A DNA stretch of 33,442 nucleotides, taken from assembly GCA_038211505.1 (NCBI GenBank), contig JBBQVO010000013.1, positions 1-33,442 of the forward strand, read 5' to 3'. Below, one piece after another: positions 8,340 to 16,980 of the stretch (position 1 is its first letter; each line of letters opens with the position of its first letter). The stretch is from JBBQVO01 sp038211505 (GTDB lineage Bacteria > Chloroflexota > Dehalococcoidia > DSTF01 > JACRBR01). The notes under the pieces were generated by a model. That model was not told where the DNA came from. It saw nothing but the letters and a program-made list of their open reading frames with translations, and did no database searches. The position numbers and the translations under genes are program-made.

Positions 8340-8642
8340 GTCATCCTCGTACTAGCCATAACCGGTCGCGTGCGCGGCCGCTCGGCAATCTGATCATCGG
8401 AACGGAAGCGCCGCATGGCCACTTCGTCCCCGGCCGGAACCGGCCGTCGTCGGGGCAGTGGGGCGCCTGACCGCATCTTACATCGGAGGCCGAGGCAGCG
8501 GCAGATGTCGTTGTCACCTTCGGGCATGATTTCTGCGCAACAACCCGCGAAATTTCCGTCCCGCATGTCAATTCGCGCCGTCACGCACATCGATGGGGTC
8601 GCGAAGCATCCATTAGTTCTATGACGGAAGGAGTTGCCGCAG
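8340..8642. other. Intergenic region between divergent genes, no gene seen
   Basis: About 300 bases separate the minus-strand SprT-like gene from the plus-strand SRPBCC gene. Open frames here have no recognisable protein and no ribosome site. It should hold two divergent promoters. A short GC hairpin (CCGGCCGGAACCGGCC, near 8440) is present. I see no RNA gene. Confidence 0.6.
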
Positions 8643-9115
8643 ATGCCAACCGTCAGACGCGAGAAGACCGTCAACGCACCGCTAGAACAAACATTCGCAT
8701 ATTTCAGCGACCCACGCAACTTGCCCGCGATCACGCCGCCCTCGATGCGCTTCACCATCGATCGCATGCCGGCCGACCGCATCAGCGCCGGAACTGAGAT
8801 CGACTACACGATTCGCATCGCGCGGATTCCGGTGCGATGCGAATCGTGATCGTCGAGTACGAACACAACGTCTTCTTCGTCGATATGCAGAAGCGCGGGC
8901 CCTACGCCCGCTGGCGCCACGAACATCGATTCGTCTCGATCAGTGCCAACGCCACGCTGATGCTCGACCGCATCGACTACGAAGTCGGCCGCGGCGTCAT
9001 CGGCGCGATCGCCGACATCCTCTTCGTCCGCCGCCAACTCCGCCGCATCCTCGACTACCGCGCCGCCCGGATCCGACGCGCTCTTCCCGGCGACGTAGCT
9101 AGGTTCGGCAACTGA
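8643..9115 (+). pseudogene. SRPBCC-family (START/Bet v1-like) protein, frameshifted
   Basis: The first part, from ATG 8643 (AAGGAG nine bases upstream), encodes REKTVNAPLEQTFAYFSDPRNL, a classic SRPBCC opening, and runs to TGA at 8847. A second frame, one base back and open from 8837, continues with VEYEHNVFFVDMQKRGPYARW and HEHRFVSI, the conserved second half, and ends at 9115. Inserting one G after 8839 would restore IPVRW and a single protein of about 157 residues. SRPBCC proteins have a deep hydrophobic cavity and bind lipids or polyketide-like ligands. Either the gene was inactivated by a one-base deletion or the consensus has an error. Confidence 0.78.
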
Positions 9116-9156
9116 GCAACCGCGCTTGCACAAAACGACGCCCCAACCCATCACTC

Positions 9157-9241
9157 CCCTTCGTGGCCCTCGTGGTCCGATCGTCGCCCTTCTATGCCCC
9201 TCGGTCGATCCCCCTTCGTGTCCCTTCGTGTCCCCTTGTGG
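9157..9241. repeat. Cluster of degenerate CCTTCGTG / CCCTCGTG repeats
   Basis: The gap before the Eis-like gene holds several copies of CCTTCGTGG/CCCTCGTGG/CCCTTCGTGTC words, densest at 9211-9241. They do not form an array with spacers. They look like a slippage-prone dispersed intergenic repeat, similar in style to the CTCTGTGG words at 16,804-17,050. Confidence 0.5.
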
Positions 9242-9282
9242 AAAACCCGTGGTATCATCGCAATCACCACAAAAGGAGATAC

Positions 9283-10533
9283 ATGGCGCTCGAGATCCGG
9301 CCCTATCGCGAAGAGGAAGCGGCGGCATTCTTCCGTGTACCGTCGATCGTCTTCGGCAACTACACCGGGCTCGCCGCGGGCGGCTCCTACGCCGGCGACG
9401 CCACGGTCCGGCCTGAGTGGTCGATGTGCGCGGTCGAAGACGGAACGATCGCGACGACCTATGGCGCCTTCCCGCTCGTGGTGCGCCTGAACGGCGCGAA
9501 GGCGCCGATGGCCGGCGTGACGATCGTCGGCACGCTGCCGCAATTCCGCCGCCGCGGGCATTTGCGCAAGATCATGGAGACGGACTTCGTCCGCCGCTAC
9601 GAGCAGCGCATGGAGCCGATCGCCGGCCTGCTCGCCTCGATCGCCGCGATCTATCAACGTTATGGCTATTCCGTCTGCTCGACGAGCGTCCGGTACACGA
9701 TCGACCCGCGGATGATCAACTTCGCCCCGACGATCGCGCGGCCGGAGGGCACGTGGCGCGAAGGCACGAAGGATGAATTGCCGCTGCTCGAAAGCATCTA
9801 TCGCCAGTTCGCGAAGCGCCGCAACGGATACCTGCATCGTGCCCCCGTGATCTGGGAAGGGGCGGTGCTGGGCATCGGCGCGCCGGAGTCGGGCGCCGGC
9901 CCGTACGGGCCGAGCCTGATCGCCATCTACGAGGAGAACGGCGAGCCGCAGGGCTACCTCGCGTACGCGACGAAGTACATGGATGACTCACCGTTCGACC
10001 GCGCCGGCATGGGGCAGCGCATCATCGTCCGTGACTACGCGTGGCACACGCCAACGGCCTATCGCGCGATCTGGGAGTTCCTCGAGCGGTTCGATCTCGC
10101 GAACCGCATCTGGATGAACACGGTGCCCGTGGACGATCCGGCGCCGCACATCATGCTCGACCCGCGCGAGTTAAACGCCACGCATCGCGATCACCTCATC
10201 TGCCGCATTCTCGATGTCGAGCGCGCGATGCCGCTGCGCCCGTACGGCGCCGATGGCCGCGTCGTCTTCGAGCTGCGCGACGAGATGTGCCCGTGGAACG
10301 CCGGGCGCTGGGCGCTCGAATCAACCGGCGGCGCGTCCACCATGTCACGCGCGAAGGAGTCGGCGCAGCTGACGCTCGATGTATCGGCGCTGGCGCAGCT
10401 GCTGTTCGGCCAAGTCTCGCCGTCGCTCGCCGCGCGCTACGGTCGCGCCGACGTATCGCCGGAGGCGAAACTCGATCTCTGGGATGAGATGTTCAGGACG
10501 GAATACGCTCCGTTCTGCCCCGATACGTTCTAG
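9283..10533 (+). CDS. Eis-like GNAT N-acetyltransferase with SCP2-like C-terminal domain
   Basis: 416 residues from ATG 9283 behind AAAAGGAG. It has two GNAT regions and a C-terminal sterol-carrier-like domain, the architecture of Mycobacterium Eis and its relatives. The acetyl-CoA loop is PQFRRRGHLRKI (about 87-96), and a tyrosine-rich motif IYQRYGYS lies at 123-130. In Eis, a tyrosine in this motif and the C-terminal carboxylate act in catalysis; here too the protein ends in a phenylalanine (CPDTF), keeping that feature. Eis proteins acetylate several amines of aminoglycosides or other polyamines. The natural substrate here is unknown. A phosphotransferase gene follows 43 bases downstream on the same strand, so they may be co-transcribed. 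Confidence 0.87.
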   Translation: MALEIRPYREEEAAAFFRVPSIVFGNYTGLAAGGSYAGDATVRPEWSMCAVEDGTIATTYGAFPLVVRLNGAKAPMAGVTIVGTLPQFRRRGHLRKIMETDFVRRYEQRMEPIAGLLASIAAIYQRYGYSVCSTSVRYTIDPRMINFAPTIARPEGTWREGTKDELPLLESIYRQFAKRRNGYLHRAPVIWEGAVLGIGAPESGAGPYGPSLIAIYEENGEPQGYLAYATKYMDDSPFDRAGMGQRIIVRDYAWHTPTAYRAIWEFLERFDLANRIWMNTVPVDDPAPHIMLDPRELNATHRDHLICRILDVERAMPLRPYGADGRVVFELRDEMCPWNAGRWALESTGGASTMSRAKESAQLTLDVSALAQLLFGQVSPSLAARYGRADVSPEAKLDLWDEMFRTEYAPFCPDTF

Positions 10534-10576
10534 TCGGAGTACGGCGCGGTGCGCCCGGAGCAGAAGGAGTTCGACG

Positions 10577-11680
10577 ATGGCCACGATGACGATCCCCGCA
10601 AGCCCGAAGGACATCACCGCCGAGTGGCTCACGCAGGCGCTGCGATCGAGCGGCATCATCAAGGACGCGACGGTCACGTCGATCGAGGCCACGACGATCG
10701 GCGAAGGATCGGGGTTCATCGGGCAACTCGCGAACGTCGCTCTGCGTTACGACCACGTCGAGCCGGGCGCACCGGCGACGCTGATCGCCAAGTTCCCCGG
10801 CGCAAGCGAGGGCGGGCGGCACATCGGCAATCTGTTCGACTTCTATAACCGCGAGATCCGGTTCTACGAGGAGATCGCCGAGAAGGTCGAACTGAACACG
10901 CCAAAGCGCTACTACAGCGCCTCCGACTGCGACAAGAAGGAGTACATCCTGCTGCTCGAGGATCTGGCGCCGGCGCAGGTCGGTGACCATGCGGCGGGTT
11001 GTAAGCTAGCCGAGGCGGAGTTGGCGATCCGCAACATCGCCGCGTTTCACGCGACGTGGTGGGAGAGCCCGGAGCTCGAGAAGCTCGCCGAATGGATGCC
11101 GCTGGTCGACGCGCCGGTGCATCGGTCTGCCGAATCGTCATACGCGCAGGCGTGGCCCCCGTTCCTCGCCTCGTTCGGCGCCGGACTCTCGGATGAGATG
11201 AAGCAGATCGGTGAGCGGATCGGCGAAAACGTTATCAAGCTGCAATCGTCCGTCGCCGATCGGCCGCACACGATCGTCCACGGCGATTACCGCACCGACA
11301 ACCTGTTCTTCGCATCGCCCGCCGGCGGCCATCCGTTCGCCGTGGCTGACTGGCAGATCTCCTGTCGCGGCCGCGGCATTTTCGACGTCGCATACCTGCT
11401 TTGCGGCGGCCTTGAGCCGCAGCAACGCCGCGACAACGAACAGCGCCTCGTGCACCTCTACGTCGACACGCTCGCCGAGCACGGCGTCAAGGACTATGGC
11501 TTCGATCTGGCATGGCGCGAGTATCGACGTATGGCGCTCTACGCCTTCGTCTACGTCGTCATCGCGATCGGCACGCTCGACGCCTCGAACGAACGCGGCG
11601 TGCAACTCTTCACGGTGTGGCTGGAGCGCGCCGCCAGCGCGATTCTCGACCTCAAGGCCGTCGAGGAGATGCCGGCGTAA
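10577..11680 (+). CDS. Aminoglycoside phosphotransferase/EcK-like small-molecule kinase
   Basis: 367 residues from ATG 10577 with AAGGAG eight bases upstream. It is a protein-kinase-like phosphotransferase of the APH/ecdysteroid kinase-like (EcK, DUF1679) group. An N-terminal lobe lysine (LIAKFPG, K72) is followed by a hinge with LLLEDLAP (about 126-132). The catalytic loop is VHGDYRTDNLFF (H235, D237, N242) and the metal-binding motif is VADWQ (D258). Such enzymes transfer phosphate from ATP to small hydroxylated molecules. Bacterial homologues in this branch sit in steroid, fatty acid or antibiotic contexts, and the substrate cannot be assigned. The neighbouring Eis-like acetyltransferase hints at a shared job in small-molecule modification, but this is inference. 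Confidence 0.85.
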   Translation: MATMTIPASPKDITAEWLTQALRSSGIIKDATVTSIEATTIGEGSGFIGQLANVALRYDHVEPGAPATLIAKFPGASEGGRHIGNLFDFYNREIRFYEEIAEKVELNTPKRYYSASDCDKKEYILLLEDLAPAQVGDHAAGCKLAEAELAIRNIAAFHATWWESPELEKLAEWMPLVDAPVHRSAESSYAQAWPPFLASFGAGLSDEMKQIGERIGENVIKLQSSVADRPHTIVHGDYRTDNLFFASPAGGHPFAVADWQISCRGRGIFDVAYLLCGGLEPQQRRDNEQRLVHLYVDTLAEHGVKDYGFDLAWREYRRMALYAFVYVVIAIGTLDASNERGVQLFTVWLERAASAILDLKAVEEMPA

Positions 11681-11740
11681 GAGACGCCGTCGCGAGGCGC
11701 CTATGCATCGCATCAATGACCGTCTGAACTGGCGATCCTG

Positions 11741-13537
11741 CTACGGCGTAACCGTGGCGTACGTGATCGATTCTTGTTGCTCGTACATCCGCAACAGCTC
11801 CTGCGGCAGGTAGTACGCGCGATAGTCCCACAACTTCAGGCGCTCGTTGTAGACACCGCCGAGCGCGCCGCCCGGGTATTTCGAGGACGCCTCCTCCGCT
11901 CCATCGACGTAGCTTCCGAGGAACAGGAATACAGCCCCGTCAGGCTGGCCCGTGTCGGGATCACTCGGTTTTACCGACGGTTTGAGGTCGTAACGAAGCG
12001 GGCTCGTCTTGTCCTCGCTCGTGAACTCCATCGACCGGTCCTCACCGCCGGCGATGTCGGGAGCGAGCACGCGTCGCGCCTCGTAGTGCAGCGAGACCAG
12101 ATTGGCATAGAGATACACGTACGGGTGGCCGAGCCCATCAAGGTACTCCCACGCTTCGCGCTGTTCCGGCCGGAAGACAAAGCGGGTGTTCGAATTGTTC
12201 TGCAGATCCCCGCCGAAGTAGAAGCGCAGAGCATCGAACCCCGGCCAGGCGATGCAGGCGATCACCAGCGCGATCGACGGCAGTCGCATGATCCAGCGCT
12301 GCCTGTCAGCCCACTCCCACATGGTCCCGAGCGCGATCCCGCCGAACATCGACACGAACGGCAACATGCCCAGCGTGCGCCGGTACTGTCCATCGAGCAC
12401 CAACCCCGCCGCGACAAGCAGACCGACGATGCTCATGCCGCCGATCAGCACGACGGGATCGCGTCGGTAGCGAAACAGCGCCACGACGAACCCGATCATC
12501 GCCAGATACGCCGCGACGTTCCCAAGTGGCGGTTGCGCGCCGAGTCCGTCGATGCCGTCGCGATAATGCGTCGGCGAGCTCACCAGCCGGAAGTAGAAGC
12601 GACGGATATTCTTGCCGACGAGTTGCGCCCGCTCGGGTAACGACTCGACGACGGCGTAGCGGCACGCCTCATCACGCTTTTCAGGCGGAACATCGACGCA
12701 CCGATCGTGCCTGCTTTGCGAGAAGACGTAGATGTTATGAAATCGCTGATCGTAATGATGCGCCGGATCTCGGGCGTATGAGATCAGCGGTCTCGCGCCG
12801 AGCAACGTGCAGGCGGCAAGGATCGCGATCAGCAACGCGTCGCGCAGCAGCGTTGTCCGTCGCTGTTGAGCAGCCTGTACGACGAGCCATCCGGCGAGGT
12901 AGATGCCGACGCACCCGGCGGAGACGATCACCGTCTGATACACCCAGATGCTGACGCCGAGCAGGAGGCCCGACGCCGCAAACCACCCCCACGTGCGCCG
13001 CTTGAACCCGACCTGCAGACAAAGCAGCGCGGCCAGTTCGATCGTCGGCCAGCCGGTCACGGGCACGCCGATGCGACTCAGCTGGATGTGCCACAGCGAG
13101 AGCGTCAGAAGCAGCGCGCCGCAGATGGCCGATCGCGTGCCCGCGACGTTACGGAAGACGGCGTACGCCAGCGGAATCGCCGCGATGCCGAGGATTGCGA
13201 CGGGCAGTCGGATGCCAAGCACTCCCGCGCCCAGCACCTTGACGAACGGCGCTTCGAAGTAGTTGATGGCGTTCGGATAGCCGCCCGAAAGCGGCGAGAA
13301 CGGCCCGACCCACCCGTGCTGCGCGATCCGCTGCGCTTCGAGCGTGTTGTTCGCTTCGTCGCCGTGAAACCCAAACGGCAATGTCGTGAGATGCCACAGC
13401 CCGATCACCGCGGCAAGGCCGGTGATCGCAACTACGACCCAGAGTTCCCAACGGTTGGTCAGCCAGCGTCGAATCAGCGGCGCAGACACGACGGGCGCGC
13501 CTGGCAGCCGGTTGAAGCTTCGTTCCGTCTCGATCAC
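11741..13537 (-). CDS. GT39/ArnT-like membrane glycosyltransferase
   Basis: 598 residues with about ten or more transmembrane helices and a C-terminal soluble region. The first outside loop has FGFHGDEANNTLEAQRIA; the GDEA acidic pair is the catalytic signature of dolichyl- or polyprenyl-phosphate-sugar mannosyltransferases and ArnT-type enzymes (PMT/GT39, GT83). These move a sugar from a lipid carrier to a protein or lipid outside the membrane. The start is GTG 13537. No ribosome site is visible, and a TATTCT box ends five bases upstream, so the mRNA may begin at the start codon. The gene converges with the phosphotransferase, 60 bases apart. Acceptor unknown. Confidence 0.82.
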   Translation of the reverse strand: MIETERSFNRLPGAPVVSAPLIRRWLTNRWELWVVVAITGLAAVIGLWHLTTLPFGFHGDEANNTLEAQRIAQHGWVGPFSPLSGGYPNAINYFEAPFVKVLGAGVLGIRLPVAILGIAAIPLAYAVFRNVAGTRSAICGALLLTLSLWHIQLSRIGVPVTGWPTIELAALLCLQVGFKRRTWGWFAASGLLLGVSIWVYQTVIVSAGCVGIYLAGWLVVQAAQQRRTTLLRDALLIAILAACTLLGARPLISYARDPAHHYDQRFHNIYVFSQSRHDRCVDVPPEKRDEACRYAVVESLPERAQLVGKNIRRFYFRLVSSPTHYRDGIDGLGAQPPLGNVAAYLAMIGFVVALFRYRRDPVVLIGGMSIVGLLVAAGLVLDGQYRRTLGMLPFVSMFGGIALGTMWEWADRQRWIMRLPSIALVIACIAWPGFDALRFYFGGDLQNNSNTRFVFRPEQREAWEYLDGLGHPYVYLYANLVSLHYEARRVLAPDIAGGEDRSMEFTSEDKTSPLRYDLKPSVKPSDPDTGQPDGAVFLFLGSYVDGAEEASSKYPGGALGGVYNERLKLWDYRAYYLPQELLRMYEQQESITYATVTP

Positions 13538-13542
13538 CCGCT

Positions 13543-13548
13543 AGAATA
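13543..13548 (-). promoter_or_regulatory. -10 box placed for a leaderless start of the GT39-like gene
   Basis: TATTCT on the minus strand, five bases before GTG 13537. Transcription starting 6 bases past the box would begin at the start codon. No SD-like sequence is present. The -35 region is weak. Confidence 0.4.
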
Positions 13549-13623
13549 ACGACAGTCGCACACGCAGGGACTAAGAAGAACCCTCATTCCGCCCGCGAGA
13601 GTCGATTCAATCTCGATCCGGCC

Positions 13624-14484
13624 TCATTCGACGAACAGCGGCGCCATCCCGCGCTTCTCGACGAGCGCGCGCATCTCCGTCTCGGCCGGCGCGGCGGCAT
13701 AGCGTGACGCAGCATCGAACACCTTCGGCAGTAGCGTCAGATCGCCGGCGGTGTTGAGGAAGAAGCCGTCACGGCCGAGCACATAGCCGACGGCGCGATC
13801 GATGTCGCCCTGCTCCGTCAGCGGCTCATACCAGGTGCCGTGCGTGTGCTCTTTCTCGTTCCACGGACCAAGCGTGATGCCCTTGATCGTCTGCATCGCG
13901 ATCCCGCGCGCGCGGCACGTCGTCGACAGGGTTTCGAAGTCGGCGACGTACTGCGCGTTCTGCATCATCGTGTAGTTGTACGGCAGGAGCACCGAGTCGA
14001 ACGGAAAACGTTCGAGGCTGCGGGCGTGCTGCGCCGCGACGATCAATCCGTGCCCGGTGACGCCGATGAACCGCGTCATCCCTTTCTCCCGCGCCTCGAT
14101 CGCCCATTCGAGCACGCCGCCAGGCGCGAACGCCGTCTGCCACTCGTCCTCAGCGACGAGGTTGTGCAACTGCACGAGGTCGACATGATCCGTCTGCAGC
14201 CGCTCGAGCGAGTGTTCGAACTGCGCCTTCGCCTTCTCATATGTGCGCTCACTCATCTTCGTCGCAAGAAAGAACTTGTCGCGATGCTCCGGCATCCAGG
14301 CGCCGACGCGCCGTTCGCTGCGCCCGTAGCTCGCTGCCGTGTCGATGTGGTTGATGCCGTGCTCGAAGAGCAGTTCGAGCGTACGCGCGCCCTCCTCTTC
14401 GCTCGCGCCCCAGAGCGCCGCCGCCCCGAAGATCGTCCGCTTGCTCTCGTGCCCGGTGCTGCCGAACGGTTGCGTGGGGATCAT
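13624..14484 (-). CDS. Aldo/keto reductase
   Basis: 286 residues, an (alpha/beta)8 NADPH-dependent oxidoreductase. The catalytic tetrad is visible: D48 and Y53 in HIDTAASYG, K76 in LATKM, H107 in VQLHN. The family reduces carbonyls; this member belongs to the bacterial group of roughly 280-300 residues with no clear substrate. The ATG at 14484 has AGGAG eight bases upstream. The C-terminal stretch (HTHGTWYEPL, DRAVGYVL) is less typical and helps define the subgroup. A second, only distantly similar reductase lies at 15,712-16,719. Confidence 0.88.
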   Translation of the reverse strand: MIPTQPFGSTGHESKRTIFGAAALWGASEEEGARTLELLFEHGINHIDTAASYGRSERRVGAWMPEHRDKFFLATKMSERTYEKAKAQFEHSLERLQTDHVDLVQLHNLVAEDEWQTAFAPGGVLEWAIEAREKGMTRFIGVTGHGLIVAAQHARSLERFPFDSVLLPYNYTMMQNAQYVADFETLSTTCRARGIAMQTIKGITLGPWNEKEHTHGTWYEPLTEQGDIDRAVGYVLGRDGFFLNTAGDLTLLPKVFDAASRYAAAPAETEMRALVEKRGMAPLFVE

Positions 14485-14619
14485 CGCGCGCTCCTTGCAG
14501 AATGCGTCATTGTGGGTCGATTTCGCGAACGCGTTGACCGGTCGACGTTACGCCGCGCGACGAAACCGAGCGGGAGATTGGCGCCCAATCGTTCGTCTCG
14601 TCAGGGCTGAAGCGCGCCG

Positions 14620-14895
14620 CTACTGCTTGACGATGTTGTAGATGGGCATGATGTCCGGCTGGCCGACATCGATGTTGTTCTTCGCGAGAATCGGCATCAG
14701 GATCGCGCCGAACGCGTCGAAGTCCGCCTGCGAGTCCCATACATCGAAGACCATCAAGTGATCGTCGGGGCCGAAGGCGCTGTGATAGGAGCGGCCCTTC
14801 GGGTTGTCGGCGCCCGCTGCCTTGAGTTGCTTCATGATCTCGCCGTACTGCTTCGTGTTCATCGACTTGGGTGAGAAGTATGCGCCGATCGCCAT
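14620..14895 (-). CDS. Small protein, possibly dimeric alpha+beta barrel (ABM-like)
   Basis: 91 residues from ATG 14895 with CAGGAG nearby. Sequence features: MNTKQYGEIMKQLKAAG (helix), a beta stretch HLMVFDVWDSQADFDAF, and LMPILAKNNID. The pattern of strand, WDSxxDFDAF and a terminal strand is like antibiotic-biosynthesis monooxygenase-type or stress-responsive dimeric barrels, but I cannot name a family with certainty. It lies 135 bases upstream of the aldo/keto reductase on the same strand and may be co-transcribed with it. Confidence 0.7.
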   Translation of the reverse strand: MAIGAYFSPKSMNTKQYGEIMKQLKAAGADNPKGRSYHSAFGPDDHLMVFDVWDSQADFDAFGAILMPILAKNNIDVGQPDIMPIYNIVKQ

Positions 14896-15078
14896 GTTGG
14901 TTCTCCTGCCTCGCGTCTCGCGGCGGCCGGCCGCGGATGTGGGTTCGTATCATCTTCCCGCCGCAGCGTGGTGAGATCAATGTGTGTGCCGTCGACGCGT
15001 GGACGATGCCCAACACCGATGCCCTACTGGCCACGCGCGGGCGCAAAGCTCGACGATAAGCAGGAGCCTCGCGCGAGC

Positions 15079-15084
15079 TATACT
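15079..15084 (+). promoter_or_regulatory. -10 box (TATACT) for a leaderless antitoxin transcript
   Basis: TATACT ends six bases before ATG 15091. Start of transcription about seven bases after the box would coincide with the A of ATG. The only AGGAG nearby is 24 bases upstream of the ATG, too far to act. Confidence 0.5.
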
Positions 15085-15090
15085 GCCGGC

Positions 15091-15279
15091 ATGGCAATCC
15101 GAAAAACGGGCAAAGTTGTCGGTCGCCGGGCCAAGCCGGATCATTCCCCCCCGGAAGAGCTTTGGCGCGAGATGAATGTCTTGTTTCGCTCCATCCCCGA
15201 AACGGAGCGCGCGCGCATGCCACGCGACGCCGCCAAGAACTTCGACCACTACGTCGATGGCACGACGCGGCAGGACTGA
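15091..15279 (+). CDS. Small antitoxin of a PIN toxin pair
   Basis: 62 residues, basic N terminus (MAIRKTGKVVGRRAK) and a C-terminal segment MPRDAAKNFDHYVDG, a pattern often seen in short antitoxins that precede PIN toxins. No DNA-binding fold can be named. Its TGA is directly followed by the toxin's TTG at 15280 with no gap, which supports translational coupling. The function as antitoxin rests on position, size and composition. Confidence 0.65.
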   Translation: MAIRKTGKVVGRRAKPDHSPPEELWREMNVLFRSIPETERARMPRDAAKNFDHYVDGTTRQD

Positions 15280-15696
15280 TTGGCCGCGATTTTCATAGAT
15301 TCGTCGTTCTATGTCGCCATGATCGACGATCGTGACGACCTTCATTCAGTGGCCCAAGCGGCCTTCGCCGATCTACTGACGCGGCCGGACAAATCGTTCG
15401 TGACGAGCGATATCGTGCTCGCCGAGGTGCTCACGTACTTCTCCCGATATGACAAACGGTCTCGCGCGTTCGCAGCCGAACTCGCTACACGAGTTCTCGC
15501 CGACCCAAACATCTCGGTGGTCGAGTTCGATCGCGAACTTCTCGTCCGTAGTGTCGGGCTATACGCCGAGCGTCTCGACAAGCAGTACAGCATTGCCGAC
15601 TGCTCTTCGATGATCATCTGTACGGACCATGGCATCCGTCAAATTCTCACTCACGATCATGACTTCGAACAAGAAGGCTTCGTGATCCTCCTCTGA
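15280..15696 (+). CDS. VapC-like PIN-domain ribonuclease toxin
   Basis: 138 residues from TTG 15280, immediately after the antitoxin stop. The PIN acidic residues are visible: D7 (FIDSSFYVAM), E49 (DIVLAEVLTYF), D107 (YSIADCSSM), and D126/D128 (THDHDFEQEGF). VapC-type toxins are metal-dependent RNases that cut tRNA or rRNA when freed from the antitoxin. Length and residue spacing are normal, so this toxin looks intact, unlike the one at 907-1,260. It converges with the aldo/keto reductase gene, 15 bases away. Confidence 0.85.
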   Translation: MAAIFIDSSFYVAMIDDRDDLHSVAQAAFADLLTRPDKSFVTSDIVLAEVLTYFSRYDKRSRAFAAELATRVLADPNISVVEFDRELLVRSVGLYAERLDKQYSIADCSSMIICTDHGIRQILTHDHDFEQEGFVILL

Positions 15697-15711
15697 GCTC
15701 CGACGCCGACG

Positions 15712-16719
15712 CTAGATCCGGTACTGATGCGGGCCGAAGTCCGCTTCGTAGAACGGCGCGACGCTGTCGCCGCGACGGATGATGCGGTTGATCGCTTTGC
15801 GGTCATCGTCGGTGATCTCGACGTCGAGCGCCTTCATGTTGTCGTCGTACTGCTCCATGGTGCGCGGGCCGATGATCGGCGCCGTGACGCCGGGCTGGTG
15901 CAGCACCCACGCCAGCGCCAGCTGCGACAGCGTGCAACCCTTCTCGTCGGCGATCGGCTGCAGGCCGTCGATGACATCGTAGATGCGATCGTTGAGGCGA
16001 CGGCGGTAGAGCGGGTTCGACTGATCGGCGAAGCGCGCGCCCTCCGGCGGCTCCTCGCCGCGCTTGTATTTGCCGCTCAGCAGTCCGCCCGCAAGCGGGC
16101 TCCACGGGATGATCGCCATGCCGTAGGTCTGCGCCATCGGCAACAGCTCGCGCTCGATGCGGCGGTCGAGCAGGTTGTACGGCGGCTGCTCGCAGATGAA
16201 GCGGCTCGTGCCCATCTCCTTCGCGACGTAGTACGCCTCGGTCAGCTGCCACGCCGAGAATGTGCTGCTGCCGATGTAGCGCACCTTGCCGGCGCGGATC
16301 AGGTCGTCGAGCGCACGCAGCGTCTCGTCGATCGGAATGTCTGACTGCGGCCGGTGGATCTGGTAGAGGTCGATCCAGTCCGTCTTCAACCGCCGCAGGC
16401 TCGCCTCGCACTGCTCGATGATGTGACGGCGGCTGTTGCCCTGCATGTTCGGGTCTTCGTTGCCCATCACGCCGTGCACTTTCGTCGCAAGCACGACGTG
16501 ATTGCGCCGGCCGTTGCGGGTCAGCGCCTCGCCGGTCACTTCTTCGCTACGGCCGATGCTGTAGACGTTCGCGGTGTCGATGAAGTTCACGCCCTGATCG
16601 ATCGCCTTGTCGATGATGGCGTAGGAGTCGTCCGGGTTCGTCTTGCCGCCGAACATCATGCAGCCCAGGCAGAGGCTGCTCACCTTGACGCCGGTGCGGC
16701 CGAGGGGTCGAAGTTCCAT
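15712..16719 (-). CDS. Aldo/keto reductase (YajO/YghZ-like)
   Basis: 335 residues from ATG 16719, with GGAG eight bases upstream; the frame is open 34 codons further but the alignment to the family begins at MELRPLGRTG. Tetrad: D48 and Y53 (FIDTANVYS), K80 (LATKVHG), H122 (YQIHRP). C-terminal NADPH-binding segment: IIGPRTMEQYDDNMKALD. It is typical of the many AKR proteins that reduce small carbonyls; the physiological substrate is unknown. The gene reads away from the repeat-bearing gap at 16,720-17,084. Confidence 0.9.
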   Translation of the reverse strand: MELRPLGRTGVKVSSLCLGCMMFGGKTNPDDSYAIIDKAIDQGVNFIDTANVYSIGRSEEVTGEALTRNGRRNHVVLATKVHGVMGNEDPNMQGNSRRHIIEQCEASLRRLKTDWIDLYQIHRPQSDIPIDETLRALDDLIRAGKVRYIGSSTFSAWQLTEAYYVAKEMGTSRFICEQPPYNLLDRRIERELLPMAQTYGMAIIPWSPLAGGLLSGKYKRGEEPPEGARFADQSNPLYRRRLNDRIYDVIDGLQPIADEKGCTLSQLALAWVLHQPGVTAPIIGPRTMEQYDDNMKALDVEITDDDRKAINRIIRRGDSVAPFYEADFGPHQYRI

Positions 16720-16980
16720 ATCGATATCTCCATTCCGTCGCTGCTGGGGGGATAGAGACATGGTACGCCCGCGCATTCGTACGCAACAGTCACGCAGTCG
16801 GGCGGCTAACCACAGAGGCACAGCGGTTTGTGGGGATCGTGACGAAGGCTATGTCGCCGACTCTTGGCACTTTGGCGCACCGCAAAACAGGTCTCTCCCG
16901 GATGGCTAACCACAGAGTTTTCATGAGGCGGTGGCGCCTCACCCTGCCGATGAAAACCAAGCTCCGTGGCGACCGAGCAA

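Noticed and set aside
8240..8782. 180-codon minus-strand frame upstream of the SprT-like gene
   Set aside because: It runs through both the SprT-like and SRPBCC genes in a different frame and has no recognisable protein.
8830..8850. Programmed frameshift in the SRPBCC gene
   Set aside because: No slippery heptamer, internal SD or downstream pseudoknot is visible; a one-base deletion is simpler.
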